Below are positions 16,344 through 25,700 of a stretch of 64,000 nt of DNA, in pieces. The stretch spans positions 124,001-188,000 of the forward strand of contig CAWHTG010000002.1 in the NCBI GenBank assembly GCA_963832245.1. Direction: 5' to 3'. The DNA comes from JABDBE01 sp963832245 (GTDB taxonomy: Bacteria > Acidobacteriota > Terriglobia > Terriglobales > Acidobacteriaceae). Both the position numbers and the translations under genes were made by a program. How positions within the stretch are numbered: the stretch's first letter is position 1; the number at the start of each line of letters is the position of its first letter. Below the pieces are notes generated by a model. That model saw only the letters and a list, made by a program, of their open reading frames with translations. It made no database searches and had not been told where the DNA came from.

Positions 16344-19300
16344 ATGATTCGCCGAGTCGTTGACTTTGCTCTCAGCAATCGCCTGCTCGTGCTGGCTTTC
16401 GCCCTGCTGCTTTTCGCCGGGGGCATCGTCGCTTTCCGTCATCTGCCGATTGAGGCGTATCCCGACGTAGCCGACAACTACGTCGAAGTTATCACTCAAT
16501 GGCCAGGAATCTCTGCCGAACAAATCGAGCAGCAGGTCACGATTCCGCTCGAAATCGTGATGAACGGCATCCCGCATGTCGTGCACCTGCGTTCGTTCTC
16601 GCTCTTCGGACTCTCCGACTTGAAGCTGATCTTCGACGACGAATCAGATAACGATTGGAACCGGGAGCGGGTTCTGGAGCGGCTGAGCCAGGTTACCCTG
16701 CCACCCGGCGTCGTGCCGCAAATGGGCACAGACTGGAGCCCGGTCGGCCAGATTTATTTCTTCACGCTGCGCAGCACCAATCCGGCATACGACCCCATGG
16801 AGCTGAAATCCATCGAAGATTGGGTCATTGAAAAGAATTTCAAAGCCGTACCCGACATCGTCGACGTCGCCAGCTTCGGCGGCCCTACCCGCGAATACCA
16901 GGTCCGCGTCGACCCCAACAAACTTGTCGCCTACGGCCTCAGCTTGGCTCAAGTCGAGCAACAACTCACCAACAATAATCAGAATGCGGGCGGAAGCTTT
17001 ATACAAGCCGGGCTCCAGCAGATCAACGTGCGGTCGGTAGGATTGGTCGACCGCTCCCGCGACATCGCGGAGACCGTCATCCTCACCAAGAATGGCACGC
17101 CTCTCAGGATGAAGGACATTGCCGTGGTTTCGCAAGGTCCAAAAATCAGACTCGGCCAGTTTGCTAGAGCCATTCACCGCGAGGACGGAAAGATTATCGA
17201 TAACGACGATGTCGTGTCCGGCATCGTGCTGTTGCGCAAAGGCGCCGCGGCAGACACTGCCCTGCAAGGCGTCCACAAAAAGGTGGAGGAACTCAACAAT
17301 CACATTCTGCCGCCCGGCGTGAAGGTAGTTCCATTCATCGATCGCAGCGATCTGGTTCACTTTACCAGTCACACTGTGCTTCACAACCTCACCGAAGGAA
17401 TGATCCTGGTCTCAGTCGTCCTGTTCCTCTTTCTCGGCAATGTCCGGGGGGCGCTGATCGTCGCCGCGACGATTCCGTTCTCGCTGTTGTTCGCGTCCAT
17501 TTGTTTGGACTTGAGACATATTCCTGCAAATCTTCTATCTCTTGGCGCGTTGGATTTTGGCATGGTGGTCGACGGCGCGGTAGTCATGGTGGAAAACATC
17601 GTGCGGCATTTAGGCCACACCAACGGTGTCAAGACTCCTACCGAAAGAATCAGTGATGCGTCGCACGAAGTCCAGCGCCCGGTGTTTTATGCGATCGCAA
17701 TCATCATTACCGCTTACTTGCCTATCTTTACGCTGCAGCGCGTCGAAGGCCGGCTTTTTCATCCTATGGCCTGGACCGTAGCCTTTGCGCTGCTCGGGGC
17801 GTTGCTGTTCTCGATTCTGATCGCGCCGGTGATGGCAAGTTTCGCTTTCCGGAAGGGAGCCAAGGAATGGCGCAATCCAGCCATGGAGTTTTCGGTCAAG
17901 CACTACCGCAGCGCCGTTCGTTGGGCTATTCGCCGGCGTGGACTGGTATTGGGGGTGGGTGTGCTCGGTTTCTTGGTAACGCTTTACCTCGCTTTCGGTG
18001 GCGTCATCGGTTCCGAATTCCTGCCCCACCTGGATGAAGGTGCGCTCTGGGTGCGTGGCACGCTTGCGCCCAGTACTGGGCCGGACGAAGGTACTCGCGT
18101 GGCGAACCAGGCCCGAGTCGTGCTCTGCTCTTTCCCCGAGGTTCCGCAATGCACCAGTCAGGTTGGGCGCCCAGATGACGGGACGGATACGACGGGATTT
18201 TTCAACACCGAATTCTTTGTCGACCTCAAACCGAAAGAAGATTGGCGACCGGTCTTTCACCAGGACAAAGACGAGCTAATCGCTGCTATGAATCGCGAGC
18301 TCGACAAAATCCCCGGCGTGGTCTGGGGATTTTCTCAGCCCATCGAAGACAACATGGAAGAGGCGGTCAGCGGAGTGAAAGGCGCGCTGGCCACAAAAAT
18401 CTACGGCGACGATTTGAGACTTCTGGAAGAAAAAGCCGATGAGATTGCTAGTATCATGCGCCGAGTCAAAGGCGTTGAGGATCTTGGAGTTTTTCGCGTT
18501 CTGGGCCAGCCCAATTTGAACGTCGCTGTGGACCGGGAGGCCGCGGCTCGTTATCAGATCAACGTCTCCGACGTGCAGGATGCGGTTCAGACCGCGGTGG
18601 GAGGCAGCGCCCTCACCCAGGTCCTGAAAGGCGAGGCACGATACGACCTCACGCTGCGTTATCTACCACAATATCGGAATACACGGGAGGCGATCGAGAG
18701 GATTCGACTGCTATCCCCAACTGGAGAACGTGTTTCGCTGGCCCAGTTATGCAAGATCACACTGACGGATGGCGCCTCAGAGGTTTATCGCGAAGGCAAT
18801 CGGCGTTATGTTGCCATCAAATACAGCGTTCGCGGACGCGACCTGGGTAGCACCGTCGAAGAAGCCATTAAGAAGGTAAATGAGCAGGTCCAATTACCGT
18901 CCGGATATCACATCGAATGGGAGGGAGAATATGAAAGCCAGAAGCGGGCGGACGAGCGGTTGCTCATCGTGCTCCCCATCACCATCCTCGTCATCTTCGT
19001 CATCCTGTACACGATGTTCAAGTCGTTCAAGTGGGCGTCGTTGATACTGGCCAACGTGGCTATGGCTCGCTTTGGCGGCCTACTGGCTCTTCTGCTCACC
19101 GGCACCAATTTCAGCGTCTCCTCCGGCGTGGGCTTCCTGGCGTTGTTTGGCGTATCGGTGCAAACCGGAGTCATCATGCTCGAATACATCAACCAGCTTC
19201 GAGCGCGTCGGTTCTCCATAGAGGATGCCGCAGTCGAGGGCGCAGTATTGAGACTGCGGCCCATCATGATGACGATGCTGGTGGCAACTCTGGGTCTGCT

Positions 19301-19493
19301 GCCTGCCGCTCTGTCCCATGCCATTGGTTCCGATTCCCAGCGCCCCTTTGCAATCGTCATTGTGGGTGGCTTGATTGCCGACTTGGTGATGAGCATCTTT
19401 CTGTTGCCAACTTTATATGTGTGGGTAGCCGGCGAACGCGACGTGCTTCCGCTTGCCGAGGAAGGGTTCGAGGTCGGCGAACATGTGGACTAG
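16344..19493 (+). CDS. czcA: Heavy-metal RND efflux pump, CzcA type
   Basis: The 1049-residue inner-membrane proton antiporter has the RND layout: one N-terminal helix (NRLLVLAFALLLFAGG), a large periplasmic loop, six helices, a second loop and five helices. Transmembrane helix 4 carries DFGMVVDGAVVMVEN with D404, D410 and E417. In the HME-RND family this D-x5-D-x6-E pattern marks the divalent-cation (Zn/Co/Cd/Ni) CzcA branch rather than CusA (Cu/Ag), so a divalent metal substrate is inferred. The ATG directly follows the adaptor stop. The gene is full length, and its stop is followed by a 556-base gap. Confidence 0.92.
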   Translation: MIRRVVDFALSNRLLVLAFALLLFAGGIVAFRHLPIEAYPDVADNYVEVITQWPGISAEQIEQQVTIPLEIVMNGIPHVVHLRSFSLFGLSDLKLIFDDESDNDWNRERVLERLSQVTLPPGVVPQMGTDWSPVGQIYFFTLRSTNPAYDPMELKSIEDWVIEKNFKAVPDIVDVASFGGPTREYQVRVDPNKLVAYGLSLAQVEQQLTNNNQNAGGSFIQAGLQQINVRSVGLVDRSRDIAETVILTKNGTPLRMKDIAVVSQGPKIRLGQFARAIHREDGKIIDNDDVVSGIVLLRKGAAADTALQGVHKKVEELNNHILPPGVKVVPFIDRSDLVHFTSHTVLHNLTEGMILVSVVLFLFLGNVRGALIVAATIPFSLLFASICLDLRHIPANLLSLGALDFGMVVDGAVVMVENIVRHLGHTNGVKTPTERISDASHEVQRPVFYAIAIIITAYLPIFTLQRVEGRLFHPMAWTVAFALLGALLFSILIAPVMASFAFRKGAKEWRNPAMEFSVKHYRSAVRWAIRRRGLVLGVGVLGFLVTLYLAFGGVIGSEFLPHLDEGALWVRGTLAPSTGPDEGTRVANQARVVLCSFPEVPQCTSQVGRPDDGTDTTGFFNTEFFVDLKPKEDWRPVFHQDKDELIAAMNRELDKIPGVVWGFSQPIEDNMEEAVSGVKGALATKIYGDDLRLLEEKADEIASIMRRVKGVEDLGVFRVLGQPNLNVAVDREAAARYQINVSDVQDAVQTAVGGSALTQVLKGEARYDLTLRYLPQYRNTREAIERIRLLSPTGERVSLAQLCKITLTDGASEVYREGNRRYVAIKYSVRGRDLGSTVEEAIKKVNEQVQLPSGYHIEWEGEYESQKRADERLLIVLPITILVIFVILYTMFKSFKWASLILANVAMARFGGLLALLLTGTNFSVSSGVGFLALFGVSVQTGVIMLEYINQLRARRFSIEDAAVEGAVLRLRPIMMTMLVATLGLLPAALSHAIGSDSQRPFAIVIVGGLIADLVMSIFLLPTLYVWVAGERDVLPLAEEGFEVGEHVD

Positions 19494-19526
19494 GAACGCA
19501 GGAGATTCTTTTCCATTTTTCCTGCG

Positions 19527-19566
19527 CTTTCCACAAAGAAGTTCCGTCCTCCACAGTTTGTCCACA
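19527..19566. other. Cluster of DnaA-box-like 9-mers
   Basis: CTTTCCACA, TCCTCCACA and TTGTCCACA lie within 40 bases in the same orientation. They differ from TTATCCACA at two, two and one positions. They lie about 480 bp before dnaB. No AT-rich unwinding region, dnaA or dnaN is near, so this is not called an origin. Confidence 0.3.
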
Positions 19567-19639
19567 ATTGAGCACAGATTTCTTCTTGCGGCGCTTTTGT
19601 TCTTGGAGCACAGTATCGCCAGTGCAAACGTGAGATGTC

Positions 19640-19989
19640 TTGATCGCTACGGATTGCAGTAGAGCGGGCGTTTCCGGCGGTTCTCGAGGGTGAACTGCCG
19701 GAGGGTCTCCTAAAGATGCGTCACGCGCGTTGGGGAAACCTTGGCGTTGCGGCCTCCTCCTAGGGTCCTCCTACTGGAAGGACTGAGCCGCAAGCTTGAG
19801 CAATCACTGCGAGTCACGAGAATGCGGGCTCAGGCCCGTCAATCCGTGACTGGAAGAGCGCGCTTGGGAAGCGGGCGTTCCCCGTGAACGCGGTTTCAAA
19901 GGGCGCCTCGCCGCATCGCGCGGTGAGATGGCGAATAAGACGTCTACAAGCAATGCGGCCCGGGTGGCTGGCCTGGGCCGCATTTATTT
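19640..19989 (+). ncRNA. Candidate structured RNA upstream of dnaB
   Basis: Successive stems are visible. CCGGCGGTTC/GAACTGCCGG spans 19672-19698 with one mismatch. TTGCGGC/GCCGCAA encloses a GTCCT/AGGAC hairpin. AGTCACG/CGTGACT encloses CGGGC/GCCCG. GCGTTC/GAACGC and CTCGCCGC/GCGGTGAG follow before a terminator at 19952-19989. The density of stems over about 350 bases, with no open frame, suggests a stable RNA or long leader. The 5' end is unknown, and the family was not recognised. It could also be the 5' leader or attenuator of dnaB, because dnaB starts 61 bases after the terminator stem. Confidence 0.5.
19952..19989 (+). terminator. Intrinsic terminator before dnaB
   Basis: AATGCGGCCC and GGGCCGCATT form a perfect 10-bp stem (19952-19961 and 19975-19984), followed by TATTTGTC. 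It ends the structured stretch and could also attenuate dnaB. Confidence 0.75.
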
Positions 19990-20049
19990 GTCTGCCTTCG
20001 CTTTGTATTCGCTATACTGCAGGGTGATCGTCGCGGCAACCAACCACTG

Positions 20050-21417
20050 ATGGCAACCACTAACTACAGTCCCGCGCATACCCTGCCCGCAAACGTTGAG
20101 GCCGAGCGCTCAATCCTCGGCGCGATTCTCCTCGACAATCTGGCCTACAACGAAGCCGCCGAGCATCTGAAGCCCGAGGACTTCTCGCTCGACTCTCATC
20201 GCCGCATCTTCACCCGCATGGTCGATCTGGCCGAATCTTCGCGCCCGATCGATATGATTACGCTGGTCGAAGAATTGGATCGCCGCAAGGAGCTCGCGGC
20301 CATTGGCGATGTCGGCTACGTTTCGGGATTGGTGGACGGCGTCCCCGACCGGCCAAGCATCGAGCATTACATCAAAATCGTCCGCGACAAGGCGTTGCTG
20401 CGCGGACTGATTCACGCGGCCAATGCCGCCATCACTCGCGCCTCCGATCAAAGCGATCCCGCGGAAGAAATTCTGAATGACGCCGAAGCCGCCATCTTCC
20501 AGCTTTCCGAAAAACGCATTGGCCGCGGCTTCATGGGCGTACAGGAAATCGTCAAAGAATCTTTCGGCTCGGTCGATGCGCTGCTGCAGCGCGGGCAACG
20601 CATTACTGGCCTAGCCACGCACTATACCGATCTGGACGAAATGACCAGTGGCTTCCAACGCTCCGACCTGATCATCATCGCGGCCCGCCCCTCGATGGGA
20701 AAAACCGCGTTCGCCATGAACATCGCCGAGAACGCGTCGATTGAGGACCAGAAAGTTGTCGGCATGTTTTCGCTGGAAATGTCACGCGAGGCTCTATTGT
20801 TACGGCTGTTATGTTCGAGGGCGCGGGTAGACTCGCACAAAATGCGCACCGGTTCGCTATGGCGCGACGATATGACCAAAGTTGTCCACGCCATGGAGCA
20901 ACTGGCCCACGCCCCGATTTTCATCGATGACACCCCCGGCATCGCGCTCAGCGAAATGCGAGCCAAGGCTCGCCGCCTGCAGCAGTCGCAGGGCAAGCTC
21001 GATCTGCTCATCGTGGACTACCTGCAACTCATGTCCGGCGGCGGCCGACGCTATGAAAACCGTACCCAGGAAGTTTCAGCGATCTCGCGCGGCCTGAAAG
21101 CATTGGCCAAGGAACTGACTGTCCCGGTGGTTGCACTTTCCCAGTTGAGCCGCGCCCCTGAAAGCCGGGGTGGAGACCATCGTCCACAGCTTTCCGACCT
21201 ACGCGAATCAGGATCTATCGAGCAGGACGCCGACGTCGTAGCCTTCATCTTCCGCGAAGAGGTCTACAAGCAGGACGATCCCGACCTGCAGGGGAAAGCG
21301 GAACTGATCATCGCAAAACAGCGGAATGGCCCCACCGGCCGTATAAATCTGGCATTCCTGAAGAATTCAACCCGATTCGAATCGATGCTCGCCGACGGCA
21401 TAGCACCGCCAGAGTAG
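20050..21417 (+). CDS. dnaB: Replicative DNA helicase DnaB
   Basis: The 455-residue hexameric helicase unwinds DNA 5' to 3' at the fork and recruits DnaG. The N-terminal domain (LPANVEAERSILGAILLDN) is followed by the RecA-like motor with Walker A ARPSMGKTAFAMNIA, Walker B LLIVDYLQLM, motif VVALSQLSRAPESR and the arginine-finger region KQRNGPTGRI. No intein is present. ATG 20050 gives the standard N-terminus, although no clear Shine-Dalgarno sequence is seen. The usual rpsF-rpsR-rplI neighbours are absent; the gene stands alone behind the structured region. Confidence 0.97.
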   Translation: MATTNYSPAHTLPANVEAERSILGAILLDNLAYNEAAEHLKPEDFSLDSHRRIFTRMVDLAESSRPIDMITLVEELDRRKELAAIGDVGYVSGLVDGVPDRPSIEHYIKIVRDKALLRGLIHAANAAITRASDQSDPAEEILNDAEAAIFQLSEKRIGRGFMGVQEIVKESFGSVDALLQRGQRITGLATHYTDLDEMTSGFQRSDLIIIAARPSMGKTAFAMNIAENASIEDQKVVGMFSLEMSREALLLRLLCSRARVDSHKMRTGSLWRDDMTKVVHAMEQLAHAPIFIDDTPGIALSEMRAKARRLQQSQGKLDLLIVDYLQLMSGGGRRYENRTQEVSAISRGLKALAKELTVPVVALSQLSRAPESRGGDHRPQLSDLRESGSIEQDADVVAFIFREEVYKQDDPDLQGKAELIIAKQRNGPTGRINLAFLKNSTRFESMLADGIAPPE

Positions 21418-21448
21418 CGCGGTTCATCCATCACAATGCGACGCCACG

Positions 21449-21531
21449 AGGCTGTGGAAAGGCTGTGGAATCGTGCATGTCAAGATTTGTGACTTGTGCC
21501 TCTCATTTGGGCCTCCATTTTAATGGAGGCG
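21449..21531. repeat. 11-bp tandem repeat and hairpin after dnaB
   Basis: AGGCTGTGGAA occurs twice in perfect tandem (21449-21470). A perfect 9-bp hairpin GCCTCCATT-TT-AATGGAGGC follows at 21512-21531. The hairpin lacks a T-tract on either strand. It lies between the converging dnaB and nuclease genes; the 293-base gap holds no gene. Confidence 0.5.
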
Positions 21532-21710
21532 AGATCATAGCCTTAAATTATTCTATCCTATGGTGTTATCGGCCTTTGGGGAGGTTCGGACAGGCCAATC
21601 AGGAGAAGGCCAAAAATTTCGAGCAACCTTTGAGATTTGCACATTTCGGGAGTTCGCTTCAATGCCATACGACTGATGCGTTCCCAGGCTCGAAGTCCTC
21701 GCCCACCCGT

Positions 21711-22667
21711 CTACTTAGCAGGTGGGACTACAGGGGCACCAGGCGCAGTCTCCGGCTTGGCCGCGCTGTCAAGCCACGCCGTGTACCAAAGATTCAAAAG
21801 CATCTGGGAACCCGCGGCCAGCCTGTGAGTCGTGAAGTCGAGCGCCTCCGGGGAGCCCTTACCTGTGAAGCCACCCGCCTTCTCGATGGCATAGACCTTT
21901 TCGACCAGCCGATTCGATTCCTTGAGGTAATTAACATAGTCCGTAAACGGGTCAGCAAGATGATGGGGAGCATGCACGAACTTGGCGAAGTCTTTGGCTG
22001 TTATGTTTTGTGCCACGTAAGTAGTCTCGAAATTGGCGTGAATTCCGTGCTCCGTGGTGTATCCTTTCGGGTTCGGCCCGACCCACCCGTTGTAGTGAAT
22101 GGTGGTATGTAGTGGTTGAGAGCCGTCGGCAACGTAGTGCCCCAGCCAACCCGCATAAAAAACAATAGTGTGATCCACGGAAGCGGTCGGCTGGTGTAGT
22201 TCCCGTCGATGCCGGTATTCCCGGAAAGCCGCCTTGAGCCGGCCAAAAACCTCCATCGTGATGTAAGGCTGAAGTCCCACGCGTTCCGGAAGATAATCGT
22301 CGGGATGGTCCGTAGTCGCCGCCCGCTTTTCGTAAAGCTTGCGGTAAAACTCATACCGGCCTGGCGGCAGCGGATCGAGCCACGCGACCCGCTCAAGGTC
22401 AATATAGTGGTCTGGCTCTTGCGCATTCTTAAGCGCGTACTCGGACGGACTGCGCCAACGGTCGGGCTCAGGGCCAAGATAGGTCAACTCCGCAACCGCG
22501 TGCCGCAAGAATCGAGGCATCTCAGCCGGGATTTTTTCCGCAGCAACACGATTTATATATCCGTGGCCTTCGTTGCCCCACCCGAAAACATTCGCGCTCT
22601 GCAAGCAGAGTAGCACCACGAGAGCGCTGCTGATCAGCTTGCTTCCAAACCTCGGCTTCGGTTTCAT
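21711..22667 (-). CDS. S1/P1-type zinc nuclease or phospholipase C family protein, secreted
   Basis: The 318-residue precursor has a signal peptide ending VFG, so that mature protein would begin with W30, as in S1/P1 nucleases whose N-terminal Trp binds zinc. Further ligands are suggested by WGNEGHGYINRVAAEKI, HYIDLE, VDHTIVFYAGWLGHYVADGSQPLHTT and HGIHANFE. S1/P1 enzymes hydrolyse single-stranded nucleic acids and 3' phosphates; related zinc phospholipases share the fold, so the substrate is uncertain. It lies 42 bp downstream of the TonB-dependent receptor in the same direction and may be co-transcribed. The C-terminus ends in a Pro/Ala-rich tail. Confidence 0.8.
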   Translation of the reverse strand: MKPKPRFGSKLISSALVVLLCLQSANVFGWGNEGHGYINRVAAEKIPAEMPRFLRHAVAELTYLGPEPDRWRSPSEYALKNAQEPDHYIDLERVAWLDPLPPGRYEFYRKLYEKRAATTDHPDDYLPERVGLQPYITMEVFGRLKAAFREYRHRRELHQPTASVDHTIVFYAGWLGHYVADGSQPLHTTIHYNGWVGPNPKGYTTEHGIHANFETTYVAQNITAKDFAKFVHAPHHLADPFTDYVNYLKESNRLVEKVYAIEKAGGFTGKGSPEALDFTTHRLAAGSQMLLNLWYTAWLDSAAKPETAPGAPVVPPAK

Positions 22668-22709
22668 CGAAATTCAGGCATCCTGCTTCTTTCCAAAACC
22701 GATCAAGCC

Positions 22710-25700
22710 TCAAAACTCGAGATGCAGTGCCATTTGAATGAAGCGTGGGCTGCCGATGGTGTGTGAGAACACTCCTAAATGGCCGATCGGGGGAATAGCA
22801 TATCCAATCGACGAACAGGAGAAAGTTGGACCAGGAGGATTGCAGAAAGCGTTGAAATCGACGTTGTTGTTGGGAATATCGAAGCTGGGGTGGTTGAAGA
22901 TGTTGAACGCCGTCACGTCATATCTCAACGAATATCTCTCTGTGAACTTGAAATTTTTGAAAGCCCCGAAATCGAACCGCTCCTGGAAAGGTGCGCGAAA
23001 TATGTTGCGGCCGCCGGATGCATAGCCGTTCTCAAAGGTGTCACAAACGGAGCCGTTGCATGGAGGGACAGGAGTGGGGTTACCTGGAGTGCTCGGAGGA
23101 ATGGCCGGTACGGGACCGAACGCCGCTGGATTGAGAGCCGGCTTGGCTCCGTTAACGCCTGTTGTACCCTGAAGCACCGGCTGGTTCGAGGTCGCACCAA
23201 CGCCGCCAACAGGAACAATCGGATTGGAGATCGTGTCCTGGCCACCACCCCAATAGATGCCGGCGACGCCGCCGCTGTAGTCGATCACGCTATAGGCTTG
23301 GCCGCTCTGCAGAACCGTAATGCCATTAAATCCCCATCCATTCACGATCTGCTTGACCCAACCGCTGCCATTGACGAGGGTCGGAAGTTCGTAGTGATAG
23401 CTAACGGTGAAAACGTGGGTGCGGTCGAAATCCGAGTTTCCGTAAGACGAAATGGGATTGTTCGGATCGTTGCCGTTGTAAAAGAGGCCCAAACCGCTCT
23501 GCTCGTCGAGCGTGTGCGAAAACGTGTAGGAACCAGTCACTTGCAGCCCGTGACTGAATCGCTTGTTGACGTTAATTTGTAGAGCGTCGTAGTTGCTGCT
23601 TCCTACCGCGCGATTGAAATCCGAATTTGGATCGTATCCGATGTAGGGGGCACGAAGCGAAGCGTTGCCGGTTCCGACGCCCTGCACGAACGCATTGATA
23701 TTCTCAGCTGGCAGGATCAGTGGTCCTGCCTGCAAGTTGGCGTAGGTGCAGGGGAATATGGGAAAGCAATTCATGTTGTATCCGTAGGAGTAATTCTGCT
23801 GATAGGGGCCTCCCACGAGTAGCGGATGCTGAGGCGAAGCTATTTGAGCTTGATTGAACGCCAGGGGGATCAATTCATGAACGCCATGGTTGCCAACGTA
23901 GCCAATAGTGAAAACCAGGGTGTTGCGCGGCTGCCATTGCAGATCAAGGGTCCAGTTTTCCGAGTAGGGCAGCGTATTCCTGGGATCGTAACCACCAAAA
24001 AGCAACGGCGTGCACCCGGAGGTCAGATTATTGTTGGTGCAATACGGGGTGGTCTGCATGATCAGATTCTGGACGTTCGGGACGAGGCTCTGGATTGTGG
24101 AGAAATTCGAAGGGGGCGGTGGCGGCGGCGCGGTACCGAATGGGACGCCGAAGGTCCCGCCCTTGACGGCGTAGTAAGGCACGACGAAAGGTTCTTCCAC
24201 GGTGACGCCAAACGGGCCACTGATCCCGCCTCCGGCTGGCGGGGAAAGTTCTGTGAAGTATTCGCCCCGGTCGTAGTACATGCCATATCCAGCTCGCAGC
24301 ACAACATTTTTCAAGCGCGATGGACTGTAAGCAAACCCGATGCGCGGAGCAAAACCCCATTGTCGTCCGGTCAGCGTGGAATCACTGACGCCTTTCGTCG
24401 GAAATGTTTTGTTGTTTCCGGCGATCACAAGACCGATGTTATTCACGGTATCAGTGGCGACATTGTAGGAATAATCCTGCGGATAAAAATTTGCCAGCAG
24501 ACCATTGATCTCGGTAAGCGGACCGTCCCAATCCCAGCGGAGTCCAACGTCGACGGTCAGTTGGGATGTAACTCGGATCTTGTCCTGCACATAGGCCCCC
24601 AATTGCTTGGTTCGATAGTGGCGGCTCGTCGCACCGACCAGGAGCTCCGATGGAGTCTGGTGATTGCAGGGAAAGCTGGGGCTGCAAACCTGCCCCAACA
24701 GGAGGCCAGGAAAATCTTCAAAGTTCAGGCTCGCCAGATCCTGGTTTCGGTTGACAATATTGAGCTGGGTGTAGTCGAAGTTAAAGCCGCTGGATAGGGC
24801 GTGACGGCCATGAACCCACTGCACATTGCTAGCCACTTCATAATTATTCTGGAACATTCCCGTGTTGGCGAAGTTACTGCTGGGGCCAATATATAGAGAG
24901 TCGGCAAGACCATCCATGTTGTTGACGTTAATCGAGGGAAACAGGGTCTTACCCAGCAGATTCATGCCCACGCCACCGGGTGTCAGGAATTGGCTTTGTG
25001 CGGAGTTCGCAACCTCGCGAATGAACCCGATTCTCTGTTCCCAGGTGAAGTTAGATGTGACTGAGGTGGAATTGTCCAGAGAAAACACCTGGCTTCCTGC
25101 GTGCATGGTCTGCGGGAAACCAAGGAGCGTGCTGTTGGCGAAGGGAGTGGTATTGGGATCGCGTTGATAATAATATTTTCCCGCTAAACGGTCGTTCGCG
25201 CTGAAGAGATAATCGATATTGCCGTTCACTTGATCGGCTCGAAAGGCAGAGGTCCCGCCCTGCACCACCGCGTCGGCAAACTGTCCTTGCAGATTACCCA
25301 ACTGAGTGCCGCTAGCGGCATTGGGGACCCAGAAGCTACCGTCGGGCGCTTTCTGTTGCATGATCGCGAGCGCCTGCGGCGTGATCTGGGTTGGCGTAAT
25401 GGAAGTGCCGAAGTCTGCGTTCGCGATATTGGCGAGCGCCTGAGCACTGCGATCACTAGTCAAGCTCAGGCTGCCGGGCGTACTCGGGTTCACCGCCGGA
25501 ACCGCCGCAAGCGACGCCGACAGTAAGGAATCGTCAGTGCGTTGACCCTGATAGGAAACAAAATAGAACAGCTTGTCTTTCTTGATGGGGCCTCCCAGAT
25601 AGCCGCCGAAAACTTCCCGATGCATCGGCGCCCGCGATAACTGGTTAAAATTGTAGAACCACTGATTCGCATTCCACTTGGAGGTCTGATAGTAGTCGTA

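Larger units (their letters stand above)
19494..20049. other. Long non-coding stretch before dnaB
   Basis: There is no convincing gene in these 556 bases. The left part (19527-19566) has three DnaA-box-like 9-mers. The centre and right part (about 19640-19990) is rich in hairpins and ends in a strong terminator; it is listed separately as a candidate structured RNA. I could not match it to tmRNA, RNase P RNA, SRP RNA or 6S RNA from memory. Confidence 0.6.

Noticed and set aside
19527..20049. Chromosomal origin next to dnaB
   Set aside because: Only weak DnaA-like boxes; no dnaA, dnaN, rpmH or AT-rich unwinding region nearby.
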